A DNA stretch of 9,712 nucleotides, from positions 1 to 9,712 of the forward strand of contig JAWLEV010000094.1 in NCBI GenBank assembly GCA_041685915.1. The letters run 5' to 3'. Below are positions 1 through 6,631 of the stretch, one piece after another. The notes beneath the pieces were generated by a model that was not told the DNA's origin, ran no database searches, and saw only the letters and a list, made by a program, of their open reading frames with translations. This DNA comes from JAWLEV01 sp041685915 (GTDB lineage: Bacteria; Chloroflexota; Anaerolineae; UBA1429). Numbering within the stretch: the first letter of the stretch is position 1; every line of letters starts with the position of its first letter. The translations under genes and the position numbers were made by a program.

Positions 1-181
1 CCGACCGGTGCCGTTATCATTATCGGATCGCGCACCTTGGCGAGGGTGAGCGCCTGCTTTTGTAAGCGCAGTCATAGAATGTGGATCATCTGATCGAACG
101 CTTGGATGCCAAATTCACATGATTTTAATGCAAGCAGTATATTTGATGACCTGATAATGCCTCCTGACCGCGTTCGCCTGT

Positions 182-210
182 TTGACTCTCTCCTCTCTCG
201 ATAGTACACT
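182..210 (+). promoter_or_regulatory. Possible distal sigma70-type promoter of the lipoprotein gene
   Basis: TTGACT (182-187, five of six to consensus), a 17-bp spacer, then TACACT (205-210, four of six). If used, the transcript would include the hairpin at 237-281 in its 5' leader before reaching the lipoprotein start, allowing attenuation. The match is modest and could be chance. Confidence 0.3.
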
Positions 211-236
211 GATCGAAGATGCGTTTTTCGTCTCGA

Positions 237-288
237 GTATGGGATTGTCTCTTCGATGTCAGATATTGGAGACACCCATGCGCTTTTT
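237..288 (+). terminator. Terminator- or attenuator-like hairpin upstream of the lipoprotein gene
   Basis: The left arm 237-251 pairs with 269-281: TGTCTC/GAGACA is a perfect inner stem. After a 2-nt bulge (244-245) comes a 7-bp outer stem around TGGG/CCCA that includes one G-U pair. The loop is 17 nt. Two bases after the stem comes TTTTT (284-288). This is the shape of an intrinsic terminator on the plus strand. It could end a transcript from upstream of the window, or attenuate one starting near 210-220. The U-run is short and the outer stem has a bulge, so strength is uncertain. Confidence 0.4.
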
Positions 289-316
289 GTGCCCAATCCT
301 GAGAGTGAGTTATACT
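287..316 (+). promoter_or_regulatory. Possible proximal promoter of the lipoprotein gene
   Basis: The -10 candidate TATACT (311-316) matches five of six positions. The only -35 candidate, TTGTGC (287-292), is weak, with an 18-bp spacer. A start near 323 would give a leader of about 30 nt and would bypass the hairpin at 237-288. The good -10 makes this slightly likelier than the distal candidate. Confidence 0.35.
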
Positions 317-353
317 AAGAGTTTTCATCCGAACTGCAAAGAGGAGGATGCTG

Positions 354-1913
354 ATGAAAAAGCGAGTATGGCTAGTGCTGTTGGCCCTGGGGCTGGTTTT
401 CGGGCTGGCAGCCTGTGATACGGAGACTGCGGCGCCAGAGCAGACTTTGCCACCAGAAGCCACGGCAACGCCCGAGACCGAGGAGGCGACGCCTGTACCT
501 ACCACGCCAGAGGGCGTGACCGAGGAGAAGGCCGGCGGTGACGCCGAGCAACCCGCCGAGGTCTCTATGGGTACTTTTACGGGGTCCTTGGATGAAGGAG
601 AAGAGGGCTGGTACACTTTTGAGGTCGCTGACGGTCAGGTTGTGAGCGTGGACTTTACTCCTGGCGAGGACGCGGAGCCTATGAACGTTCGGCTCCTGGA
701 CCCCGAGGAGGACGAGGTGTGGCGAGAGTTGGGCGTGAGTCCCACGGTGACCAAGTCGACGCGCCAACTGATGAGCAGTTCCTCGGGGGGGATGTACTAT
801 ATCCGGATCAGCGAAGGACATGGCGAGTACACCGTAGAGCTGGCGACGGAGAGCCAGGACGACGCCGGATCGGGCGGCGATGCGGGGGGCAAGGTGGCCG
901 ACGCCCTGGAGGTGGAGGTGGGACAGAGCCTCTCTGGAGAGATAGGCGACTTTGACGAGGAGGACTGGTACACCTTTGAGGTCGCCGACGGTCAGGCGGT
1001 GAGCGTGGACTTTACCCCTGGTGAGGACGCGGAGCCTATGAACGTTCGGCTCCTGGACCCCGAGCAGGATGAGGTCTGGCGAGAGTTGGGCGTGAGTCCC
1101 ACGGTGACCAAGTCGACGCGCCAGATGATGAGCAGTTCCTCGGGGGGGATGTACTACATCCGGATCAGCGAAGGACATGGCGAGTACACCATAGAGCTGG
1201 CGGCGGAGAGCCAGGATGACGCCGGCTCGGGTGGCGATGCGGGGGACAAGGTGGCCGACGCCCTGGAGGTGGAGGTGGACCAGACCTTCTCGGGGGAGAA
1301 AGGCGACTTTGACCAAGAGGACTGGTACACCTTTGAGGTCGCCGACGGTCAGGCGGTGAGCGTGAACTTTACCCCTGGTGAGGACGCGGAGCCTATGAAC
1401 GTTCAGCTTCTGGATTCCGACCAGGACAGGGTCTGGCGAGAGTTGGGCGTGAGTCCCACGGTGACCAAGTCGACGCGCCAACTGATGAGCAGTTCCTCGG
1501 GGGGGATGTACTATATCCAGGTCAGCGAAGGATATGGCGAGTACGCCATAGAGCTGGCGGCGGAGAGCCAGGATGACGCCGGATCGGGCGGCGATGCGGG
1601 GGACAAGGTGGCCGACGCCCTGGAGGTGGACGCGGGCCAGAGTTTTTCCGGGGAGATTGGCGAGTTTGACCAAGAGGACTGGTACACCTTTGAGGTCACC
1701 GACGGTCAGGTCCTGAGTGTGGACTTTACCCCTGGCGAGGATGCCGAACCAATGAACGTTCAGCTTCTGAATTCCGACCAGGACAGGGTCTGGCGAGAGT
1801 TGGGCGTGGACCCCACGGTGACCAAGTCTGTCGAGCGCACCGAGGACGTGGACGGGACCTACTATGTCCAGGTTTCAGAAGGGAATGGAAGCTACACTAT
1901 TGAGATCGAGTAG
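354..1913 (+). CDS. Lipoprotein with four tandem PPC-like repeats
   Basis: A secreted, membrane-anchored protein of 519 aa. Residues 1-21 are a lipoprotein signal peptide: MKKR, a hydrophobic run rich in Leu/Val, then the lipobox LAAC with Cys21 as the lipidated residue. Residues 22 to about 70 form a Thr/Pro/Glu-rich spacer. Four acidic beta-sandwich repeats follow, matching the bacterial pre-peptidase C-terminal (PPC) pattern: DWYTFEVADGQ, then a strand ending RLLD or QLLD, then GGMYYIRISEG and a terminal YTIELA. Units are joined by a DDAGSGGDAG linker; the fourth ends the protein without one. No catalytic domain is visible, so a binding, stalk or surface-scaffold role is inferred. I prefer the start at 354 over the in-frame ATG at 348: GAGGAGG (341-347) sits 6 nt before 354 but directly abuts 348. 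No terminator separates it from the next gene 47 bp downstream, so co-transcription is likely. Confidence 0.88.
   Translation: MKKRVWLVLLALGLVFGLAACDTETAAPEQTLPPEATATPETEEATPVPTTPEGVTEEKAGGDAEQPAEVSMGTFTGSLDEGEEGWYTFEVADGQVVSVDFTPGEDAEPMNVRLLDPEEDEVWRELGVSPTVTKSTRQLMSSSSGGMYYIRISEGHGEYTVELATESQDDAGSGGDAGGKVADALEVEVGQSLSGEIGDFDEEDWYTFEVADGQAVSVDFTPGEDAEPMNVRLLDPEQDEVWRELGVSPTVTKSTRQMMSSSSGGMYYIRISEGHGEYTIELAAESQDDAGSGGDAGDKVADALEVEVDQTFSGEKGDFDQEDWYTFEVADGQAVSVNFTPGEDAEPMNVQLLDSDQDRVWRELGVSPTVTKSTRQLMSSSSGGMYYIQVSEGYGEYAIELAAESQDDAGSGGDAGDKVADALEVDAGQSFSGEIGEFDQEDWYTFEVTDGQVLSVDFTPGEDAEPMNVQLLNSDQDRVWRELGVDPTVTKSVERTEDVDGTYYVQVSEGNGSYTIEIE
570..1913 (+). repeat. Four in-frame tandem repeats, 357-bp period
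   Basis: The Trp codon of the WYTFEV motif starts at 609, 966, 1323 and 1680, a constant spacing of 357 bp (119 codons). The units run approximately 570-926, 927-1283, 1284-1640 and 1641-1913, the last lacking the linker. Units 1-3 share long stretches of identical DNA, including third codon positions, around the segment encoding GVSPTVTKSTRQ. Unit 4 diverges after PTVTKS (VERTEDVDGTYY in place of TRQLMSSSSGGMYY). This fits recent duplication or gene conversion among units 1-3. Confidence 0.93.
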
Positions 1914-1960
1914 GTCTAGCGGTTGCTGAAATCCCTTGTTGTCCTGGTATGGAGGAAACG

Positions 1961-2803
1961 ATGGAGTGGATCATGTTCACCAAGCATCTGCAGGCCTACA
2001 GCGCGGAACGGGCCGCCGATGTCATCGGGGGACTGGGGCTGGACGGTCTGGATCTGACGGTGCGGCCCGGGGGGCACGTGGAGCCGGCCGATGCCGAGGC
2101 GCGGCTTCCCGGCATCTTGGAGATGGTGAGGGGAAAAGGGCTTGCGGTCCCCCTCCTGACCACGGCCATCACCTCCGCGGATGATCCCCATGCCGAGACG
2201 ATCTTTCGCCTGGCCGCCGAGGGCGGTGTGCGCTACATCAAACTCGGCTATTGGCGCTATGAGGGATTCGGATCCATGGCCCGCCGGATCGAGGAGGTGA
2301 AAAGGGCCCTGGACGGTATCGAGGCGTTGGCCCTGCGCTACGGCGTGCCAGCGGCGCTTCACACCCACTCGGGGGATTTCATGACCGCCAGCGGCCCTGT
2401 GGTCGCTGAACTACTGTGCGATCGCGACCCTGACGCCCTGGTGGCCTATGCCGATCCCCGCCATCTCTTTGCCGAGGGTGGGATTTCAGGTTGGAAGATG
2501 TCCCTCGACCTTCTGTCCCCCTGGATCCGTCTCATAGCCGTCAAGGACATGTTCTGGGTCCCCCAACCCGATAGAGAGTTGGGCAAGATGCGCTGGGTGG
2601 CCGTGAACTGTCCCTTGAACGTGGGCGTGGTGCCCTGGCCCGAGGTCTTTGCCTGTTTGCAGGAGATCGGCTTCGATGGGGTTGTGTCCTTGCACGCCGA
2701 GTACCAGGGGACACATTCCTGGCGCGACCTGAGTACGCGGCAGGTCATCCAGCAGACGCGGGCCGATCTGGAGTATCTTGAAGGCGTCGTGAATAGAGGG
2801 TAA
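1961..2803 (+). CDS. TIM-barrel sugar-phosphate isomerase/epimerase-like protein
   Basis: A 280-aa protein with the look of the xylose isomerase-like/AP endonuclease 2 TIM-barrel superfamily (COG1082 style). These cytoplasmic enzymes interconvert keto- and aldo-sugars or epimerise them, usually with a divalent metal. Visible landmarks are the strand ALHTHSGDF (His134, His136), the YADPRHLFAEGG strand (Asp165, His168), LIAVKDMFW (195-196) and the C-terminal VSLHAEYQG (His245, Glu247). Family members usually have HVKD or HLKD where this has AVKD, so one metal-ligand position may be altered. The length is normal for the family (about 270-300 aa). GGAGGA (1951-1956) lies 5 nt before the ATG at 1961, so that start is preferred to an in-frame ATG at 1949 that precedes the Shine-Dalgarno sequence. 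It is probably co-transcribed with the lipoprotein. The substrate is unknown; a non-catalytic role is possible. Confidence 0.85.
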   Translation: MEWIMFTKHLQAYSAERAADVIGGLGLDGLDLTVRPGGHVEPADAEARLPGILEMVRGKGLAVPLLTTAITSADDPHAETIFRLAAEGGVRYIKLGYWRYEGFGSMARRIEEVKRALDGIEALALRYGVPAALHTHSGDFMTASGPVVAELLCDRDPDALVAYADPRHLFAEGGISGWKMSLDLLSPWIRLIAVKDMFWVPQPDRELGKMRWVAVNCPLNVGVVPWPEVFACLQEIGFDGVVSLHAEYQGTHSWRDLSTRQVIQQTRADLEYLEGVVNRG

Positions 2804-2808
2804 ACGGT

Positions 2809-2856
2809 GTGCCTTCTTCGGACGAGGTCTCTGGTCCGAAGAAGGCACTTTTTCTT
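2809..2856 (+). terminator. Strong intrinsic terminator
   Basis: A perfect 15-bp stem, GTGCCTTCTTCGGAC (2809-2823) with GTCCGAAGAAGGCAC (2834-2848), closes a 10-nt loop and is followed by TTTTTCTT (2849-2856). It starts 6 nt after the epimerase stop codon. The T-run is on the plus-strand side only. The minus-strand phosphofructokinase gene ends at 2858, so its transcript also forms the hairpin but has no U-tract after it; termination in that direction would be less efficient. Confidence 0.88.
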
Positions 2857-2857
2857 G

Positions 2858-4078
2858 CTAGGAGCTCTTGACCTTGGCGCGTTCAGGAACGGGATGTTTT
2901 TCCAGCCGCGTATAGGGAGGTAAGGGGGGGCCGATGAGGGGACGGGCATAGTCTAAGAAGGCCTGTGTAACCCAATTTCCTTCCTCATTGATGAACTCGT
3001 CCGGCATCAGGCGTTCCTTGTTGGCCACCTCATCCAGGTCGACCAGGGCGGTATCGATTTCATATTCGGAGCCGGGTTGGCGCACCAGGGCCACCATCTG
3101 ATCCATCTTGCCCTCCAGGGCGGCACGGACGGCGGTCCGTCCTACGTTATATGCCTCCTCGCGATCGACGGGTGAGGCCAGTTCGCCAAAGGAACGCTGC
3201 AGATAGCCCGGCTTGTCAAAGCGAGGAAGCATATCCAGATGCTGCTGGAGGGCACTGGTCAGCGTGGAAGCCACGCCTCCCTTGCGCTTGTGACCAAAGG
3301 CGTCCGTCTCGAATGAATCGCCCAGGGTGCCGAATTCTCTTCCCTCGTCGTCCCTGAATCCCTCGCTGACGGCGATGACGCAGGTGCCATATTTCTCATA
3401 GGTCTCCTCCACGTCCTCGACGATCTGTTCCAGCGACCTTCCTCGCTCGGGCAGATAGATCAGGTGGGGAGGGTCCTTGGGCTGCTGTTTTGCCAGGGCG
3501 GCCGAGGCGGTGAGCCAGCCGGCGTTCCGGCCCATGATCTCCATCAGTTTGAGGGGCCCGCTGTCGCCCATGGCCTCTGTGTCCCATCCCGAGTTGCGAA
3601 TTGCCGAGGCCACAAAGCGCGCGGCGCTGCCATAGCCGGGACAGTGGTCCGTCTTTACCAGGTCGTTGTCGATGGTCTTGGGCACGCCGATAGCTACGAG
3701 TTCATAACCCTTTTTCTGGGCTGCCAGGTGGATCTTGTGCGTGGTGTCCATGGAATCGTTTCCGCCGATGTAAAAGAAGTAGCGGATATCGTAGGCCTGG
3801 AGAACCTCGATGAGCCGATCATAGTCCTCGTCCGTTACCTTGTAACGCACGGTGCCCAACGCCGATGCCGGCGTATGACGCAGCCCCTGCAGCGTCTCCT
3901 CCGACTCTTGGCGCAGATCGACGAAATTCTCCTCGAGCACGCCCACGATGCCGTGTAGCATGCCATAGATACCATCCACATCTTTATGTTGCATCGCTTC
4001 ATGGATGACGCCCACGAGACTGTTATTGATGACGGCGGTCGGTCCTCCAGACTGACCGACGACGAGATTTCCTTTCAT
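2858..4078 (-). CDS. pfp: PPi-dependent 6-phosphofructokinase
   Basis: Catalyses reversible phosphorylation of fructose 6-phosphate to fructose 1,6-bisphosphate, with pyrophosphate rather than ATP as inferred donor; cytoplasmic, glycolysis and gluconeogenesis. The protein is 406 aa. GQSGGPTAVIN (8-18) is the N-terminal phosphate loop. GGNDS (105-109) and PKTIDND (133-139, catalytic base Asp137) follow, then MGRNAGW (182-188), VSEGF and the GYLQRSFGELASPVDR segment (291-306) that binds the sugar phosphate. Asp108 and Lys134 replace the two glycines (E. coli PfkA 104 and 124) that make room for ATP, the established signature of PPi use. The start at 4078 gives a protein opening MKGNLVVGQSGG; AAGGAGA (4088-4094) lies 9 nt upstream. 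A longer frame to 4255 adds 59 residues with no family character. It diverges from the epimerase gene at 4295. Confidence 0.93.
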   Translation of the reverse strand: MKGNLVVGQSGGPTAVINNSLVGVIHEAMQHKDVDGIYGMLHGIVGVLEENFVDLRQESEETLQGLRHTPASALGTVRYKVTDEDYDRLIEVLQAYDIRYFFYIGGNDSMDTTHKIHLAAQKKGYELVAIGVPKTIDNDLVKTDHCPGYGSAARFVASAIRNSGWDTEAMGDSGPLKLMEIMGRNAGWLTASAALAKQQPKDPPHLIYLPERGRSLEQIVEDVEETYEKYGTCVIAVSEGFRDDEGREFGTLGDSFETDAFGHKRKGGVASTLTSALQQHLDMLPRFDKPGYLQRSFGELASPVDREEAYNVGRTAVRAALEGKMDQMVALVRQPGSEYEIDTALVDLDEVANKERLMPDEFINEEGNWVTQAFLDYARPLIGPPLPPYTRLEKHPVPERAKVKSS

Positions 4079-4118
4079 GATTCCACGTCTCCTTCCGTAT
4101 AGAAGACTCCACTGTACC

Positions 4119-4147
4119 AGTATACTCCAATGCATGCATTTGCTCAA
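4119..4147 (-). promoter_or_regulatory. Promoter of the phosphofructokinase gene with palindrome in the spacer
   Basis: Read on the minus strand: TTGAGC (4147-4142), a 17-bp spacer, TATACT (4124-4119). Four of six and five of six positions match sigma70 consensus. The transcript would start near 4112 and give a leader of about 35 nt to the start at 4078. The spacer holds the perfect 12-bp palindrome AATGCATGCATT (4129-4140), a plausible operator for a dimeric regulator. Confidence 0.55.
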
Positions 4148-4205
4148 ATCTTTTTTGATAACGGTAAGCGAATGCTGGCAGAGCGGATAGGATTGGTGTG
4201 CAAAC

Positions 4206-4233
4206 TTGTACCCACTGTCAGATCGAGTATAGT
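4206..4233 (+). promoter_or_regulatory. Possible promoter of the second epimerase gene
   Basis: TATAGT (4228-4233) matches five of six -10 positions. TTGTAC (4206-4211) is a poor -35 element at 16-bp spacing. A start near 4240 would leave a leader of about 55 nt. No other pair in the 216-bp divergent gap looks better on this strand. Confidence 0.3.
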
Positions 4234-4294
4234 CAAAGGCGTCGTGGTTATCCATTCCGTCTCTCTATCACAGTATCTGTGGGAGCCATAGCGA

Positions 4295-5248
4295 ATGACC
4301 TCTTTTACGTTGGGGATCAACACCGGCTTTGCCATCAACCGCTATCCAGAGCCAGAGGTGTGGGCACCCATGGTGGCGGAGGATCTGGGGCTGCATACCG
4401 TGCAGTTAGTCGCCGATCTGCTCAACCCCTTTTGGCCCGAGGCGGTCATCGAGGCCGAGATGGAGCGGATCTTGCGGGTCATTGAGCAATATGACATAGA
4501 CGTTCATTCCCTGATGACCAGCGCCTTTACGCGGGTCAACCATTTCATGTACCCTTTTCCCAAACTCCGCCAAGCCTATGCCGATTGGTTCAAACGTTTT
4601 GCCGATCTGGCCATGCGCCTGGGAGCAGAGGCCGTGGGCAGCCACTTTGGTATACTTTCTGTGCGCGACGTGAAGGATCCTCAGCGCTACCGGGAACGGG
4701 TGGATGAGGCCGTTCGCCATTGGCAGGAGTTGTCCCACCATGCACGGGATGTGGGCTTGAAATATATCTACTTTGAGACCATGTCCATCCCTCGAGAGAT
4801 GGCCCATACCATCGAGGAGGCGCGGACGTTGCGTGCGCGGGTCAACGAGGATGCCGGCGTGCCCCTCTATTTCTGCCTGGACGTGGGGCATGCACCCCAT
4901 CCAGATCAGCGCGATCCCTACCTCTGGCTGCGTGAATTGGGCGCTGGAAGCCGCATCGTACACCTGCAGCAGACGGAGCGGGGCCACAGCCGCCACTGGC
5001 CCTTTACCCCCACATACAATGCCGTGGGCATCATAGAGCCCCAGCGCGTGCTGGACACCCTGGCAAACAGCGGGGCCGAGGAGATCCTCCTGGCCTTTGA
5101 GATCTCGCACCGGGAGCGATACGAGGTGGAGCCTCGCGTGGTGCCCGACTTAAAGGCCTCGGTCGCCTATTGGCGCCAGTTCCTGCCCCAGGATGGAACC
5201 TGGGAGGGGACGGAGGGTGAGGGCGAACGCCGTTCAGCGGAGGACTGA
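4295..5248 (+). CDS. Metal-dependent TIM-barrel sugar-phosphate isomerase/epimerase
   Basis: A 317-aa cytoplasmic enzyme of the xylose isomerase-like TIM-barrel superfamily. The four expected metal ligands occur in order: Glu161 in YFETMSIPRE, Asp196 and His199 in LDVGHAPH, His223 in IVHLQQTERGH and Glu269 in LAFEISHRE. The N-terminus GINTGFAINRYPEPEVWAP and the ETMSIPRE strand remind me of tetrulose-phosphate 3-epimerases of the LerI type (erythritol/threitol catabolism), but that is recollection, not a search, so no symbol is given. The last 20 residues are hydrophilic and look like an unstructured tail. GGGAG (4281-4285) is 9 nt before the ATG. It shares only fold-level features with the protein at 1961-2803. 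It converges on the mutase-kinase operon, whose kinase could supply or consume a related phosphorylated ketose; the reaction is not determined. Confidence 0.88.
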   Translation: MTSFTLGINTGFAINRYPEPEVWAPMVAEDLGLHTVQLVADLLNPFWPEAVIEAEMERILRVIEQYDIDVHSLMTSAFTRVNHFMYPFPKLRQAYADWFKRFADLAMRLGAEAVGSHFGILSVRDVKDPQRYRERVDEAVRHWQELSHHARDVGLKYIYFETMSIPREMAHTIEEARTLRARVNEDAGVPLYFCLDVGHAPHPDQRDPYLWLRELGAGSRIVHLQQTERGHSRHWPFTPTYNAVGIIEPQRVLDTLANSGAEEILLAFEISHRERYEVEPRVVPDLKASVAYWRQFLPQDGTWEGTEGEGERRSAED

Positions 5249-5256
5249 CGCGGCAG

Positions 5257-5285
5257 GCGAGGGCGATAGAGAGTTATCCCCTCGC
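5257..5285. terminator. Hairpin between convergent genes
   Basis: GCGAGGG (5257-5263) pairs with CCCTCGC (5279-5285), and GATA (5265-5268) with TATC (5275-5278), leaving one bulged base and a 6-nt loop: 11 bp in all. It fills most of the 39-bp gap between the epimerase stop (5248) and the mutase stop (5288-5290). Neither side has a T-run, so it may act as a bidirectional U-less terminator or simply protect 3' ends. Confidence 0.45.
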
Positions 5286-5287
5286 GG

Positions 5288-6631
5288 TCAGTACTCTGCT
5301 TCTGTCGTGATCTCTTGCAGGAGGGGCGAAGCCTGGCGCACCTGGCACTTGATCTTTTGTAGTTCCCTTTCGCTGTGGGCCTCAAAGCGCAGGGTGATGA
5401 CGGGCTCGGTGACGGAGACGCGAGCCAGGGCCCAGCCCTGGGGAAACTGGATCCGCACCCCGTCGAGGGTGTTCAGCGGGTGGTCGCTGAAGGCGACTTT
5501 GAGTTGCTCGATGATGCGCCGCGCCTTTTCCGGGGGACAGGGCAGGCGGATGTCGGGGGTGATGGGATAGACGGGCACCGAATCCAGAGCCTGTCCCAGC
5601 GATACGCCAAGATCATCCAGGATTTCGAGCAACAGCAGGGTGGCATAGAGGGCGTCGTCGCCCCGTATTTGGGCAAAGAAATAGTGGCCACTCACTTCGC
5701 CCCCCAGCAGGGCCTCCTCCTCGATCAGGCGTCGCTTGATAAAGGCGTGTCCCGACTTTTCCATGAGGGGTTGTCCGCCCACCGCCCTCGTCGCTTCCTC
5801 CACCACGGAGGAGGATTTGAGATCGTACACCACCTTTGCGCCGGGATACTGACGCAGGAGGTGGCGAATGAACAGCACAAAAATCCGCTCGGCGGGTTGT
5901 ATCTCGCCCCTTTCGTCCACAAAGACGACCCTGTCGCCGTCGCCATCATAGGCTGCCCCCAGTTCCGCCTTTGTGGTCAGCACCTTTTGCGACAGGTCGT
6001 GCAGATGCTCGGGGATCGCCGGATTGGGGTCGCGATGGGGGAAGGCACCGTCGGGCTCGCAGTACAGTTCGATCACCTGTTGGCCGGCGCGGCGTAGCAC
6101 GCCGGGGGCCACCGGCCCCATGGAGCCGTTTCCCGCATCCACCACGATACGGTGCGATTCCAGGTCGGGGAACGCGCCGATCAGCCGCTCTATATATTCT
6201 TCCAGAATCCCTTTTTGGCGATATACTCCCTGTTGGGTGACGAACTCGCCCCGCCGCATCTCCCGGGATAATTCCTGCAGATCCTGGGGCTCCATGGGCA
6301 GATCCTCCAGCATGAGTTTGAAGCCGTTATATTCCGCTGGATTATGGGAAGCGGTGACCATGATGCTCCCCGGGGCCTTCACTTCCCGCTTGCCAAAATA
6401 AAAGACGGGGGTGGGGATCACGCCGAGGTCGACGATCTGGGCGCCGCTCACATAGAGGCCGTCGGTCAGGGCGGCTTTCAGGGAGGGTGTGCTGAGGCGC
6501 AGGTCGCCCGCCACGACGACCCTCCGCCCCCGCATGCGGCTGCCCACGGTCCGCCCCAGGCGGTAGGCCGTTTCCTCGTCGAGTTCGGTGCCATAGACGC
6601 CCCGAATGTCGCAACTCTTGAAAATGCTCAT
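5288..6631 (-). CDS. Phosphomannomutase/phosphoglucomutase
   Basis: Interconverts hexose 1-phosphate and 6-phosphate (mannose and/or glucose) in the cytoplasm through a phosphoserine enzyme and a bisphosphate intermediate. It is a 447-aa protein of the alpha-D-phosphohexomutase family at normal length. The active-site loop is TASHNP (93-98) with Ser95 carrying the phosphate. The metal loop is DGDGDR (229-234). The sugar-recognition loop is GEVSGH (311-316), the form shared by PMM/PGM enzymes. The phosphate-binding loop of domain 4 is RVSVTEP (404-410), with Val where many relatives have Asn. The N-terminus FKSCDIRGVYG is typical. The ATG at 6631 overlaps the kinase stop in ATGA and places the protein at the family's N-terminus; an upstream in-frame start at 6655 lies inside the kinase. 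GAGAGGGG lies roughly 10 nt upstream. Translational coupling with the kinase is likely. Substrate preference between mannose and glucose cannot be read here. Confidence 0.93.
   Translation of the reverse strand: MSIFKSCDIRGVYGTELDEETAYRLGRTVGSRMRGRRVVVAGDLRLSTPSLKAALTDGLYVSGAQIVDLGVIPTPVFYFGKREVKAPGSIMVTASHNPAEYNGFKLMLEDLPMEPQDLQELSREMRRGEFVTQQGVYRQKGILEEYIERLIGAFPDLESHRIVVDAGNGSMGPVAPGVLRRAGQQVIELYCEPDGAFPHRDPNPAIPEHLHDLSQKVLTTKAELGAAYDGDGDRVVFVDERGEIQPAERIFVLFIRHLLRQYPGAKVVYDLKSSSVVEEATRAVGGQPLMEKSGHAFIKRRLIEEEALLGGEVSGHYFFAQIRGDDALYATLLLLEILDDLGVSLGQALDSVPVYPITPDIRLPCPPEKARRIIEQLKVAFSDHPLNTLDGVRIQFPQGWALARVSVTEPVITLRFEAHSERELQKIKCQVRQASPLLQEITTEAEY

Larger units (their letters stand above)
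1..353. other. Leader region without a confident gene
   Basis: No convincing coding sequence lies here. The first 65 bases could hold the last 20 codons of a plus-strand gene (frame 3, ending LGEGERLLL and a TAA at 63-65), but frame 1 is also open to a TGA at 91-93 and two minus-strand frames are open, so the choice cannot be made from so few codons. The rest is upstream sequence for the lipoprotein gene: two promoter-like pairs and a terminator-like hairpin, listed separately. The nonamer CTGATCGAA occurs twice (90-98 and 209-217), which may be chance. Confidence 0.5.

Noticed and set aside
1..65. Tail of an upstream plus-strand gene (frame 3, TAA at 63-65)
   Set aside because: Only about 20 codons; several frames on both strands are open in this stretch, so no gene can be assigned.
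372..1673. Long minus-strand open frame (433 codons) opposite the lipoprotein gene
   Set aside because: It is antisense to a protein with a clear signal peptide, lipobox and PPC repeats. Its His/Leu/Arg-rich repeats mirror the 357-bp period, and its openness follows from codon bias in the sense gene.
4151..4170. LacI-type operator around TTGATAACGGTAAGCG
   Set aside because: It has a central CG, but the two halves match too poorly to call an operator.
4079..4255. 59-residue N-terminal extension of the phosphofructokinase
   Set aside because: The extension runs through the predicted promoter and the Shine-Dalgarno for 4078, and its residues do not resemble the family, which begins at the MKGNLVVGQSGG segment.
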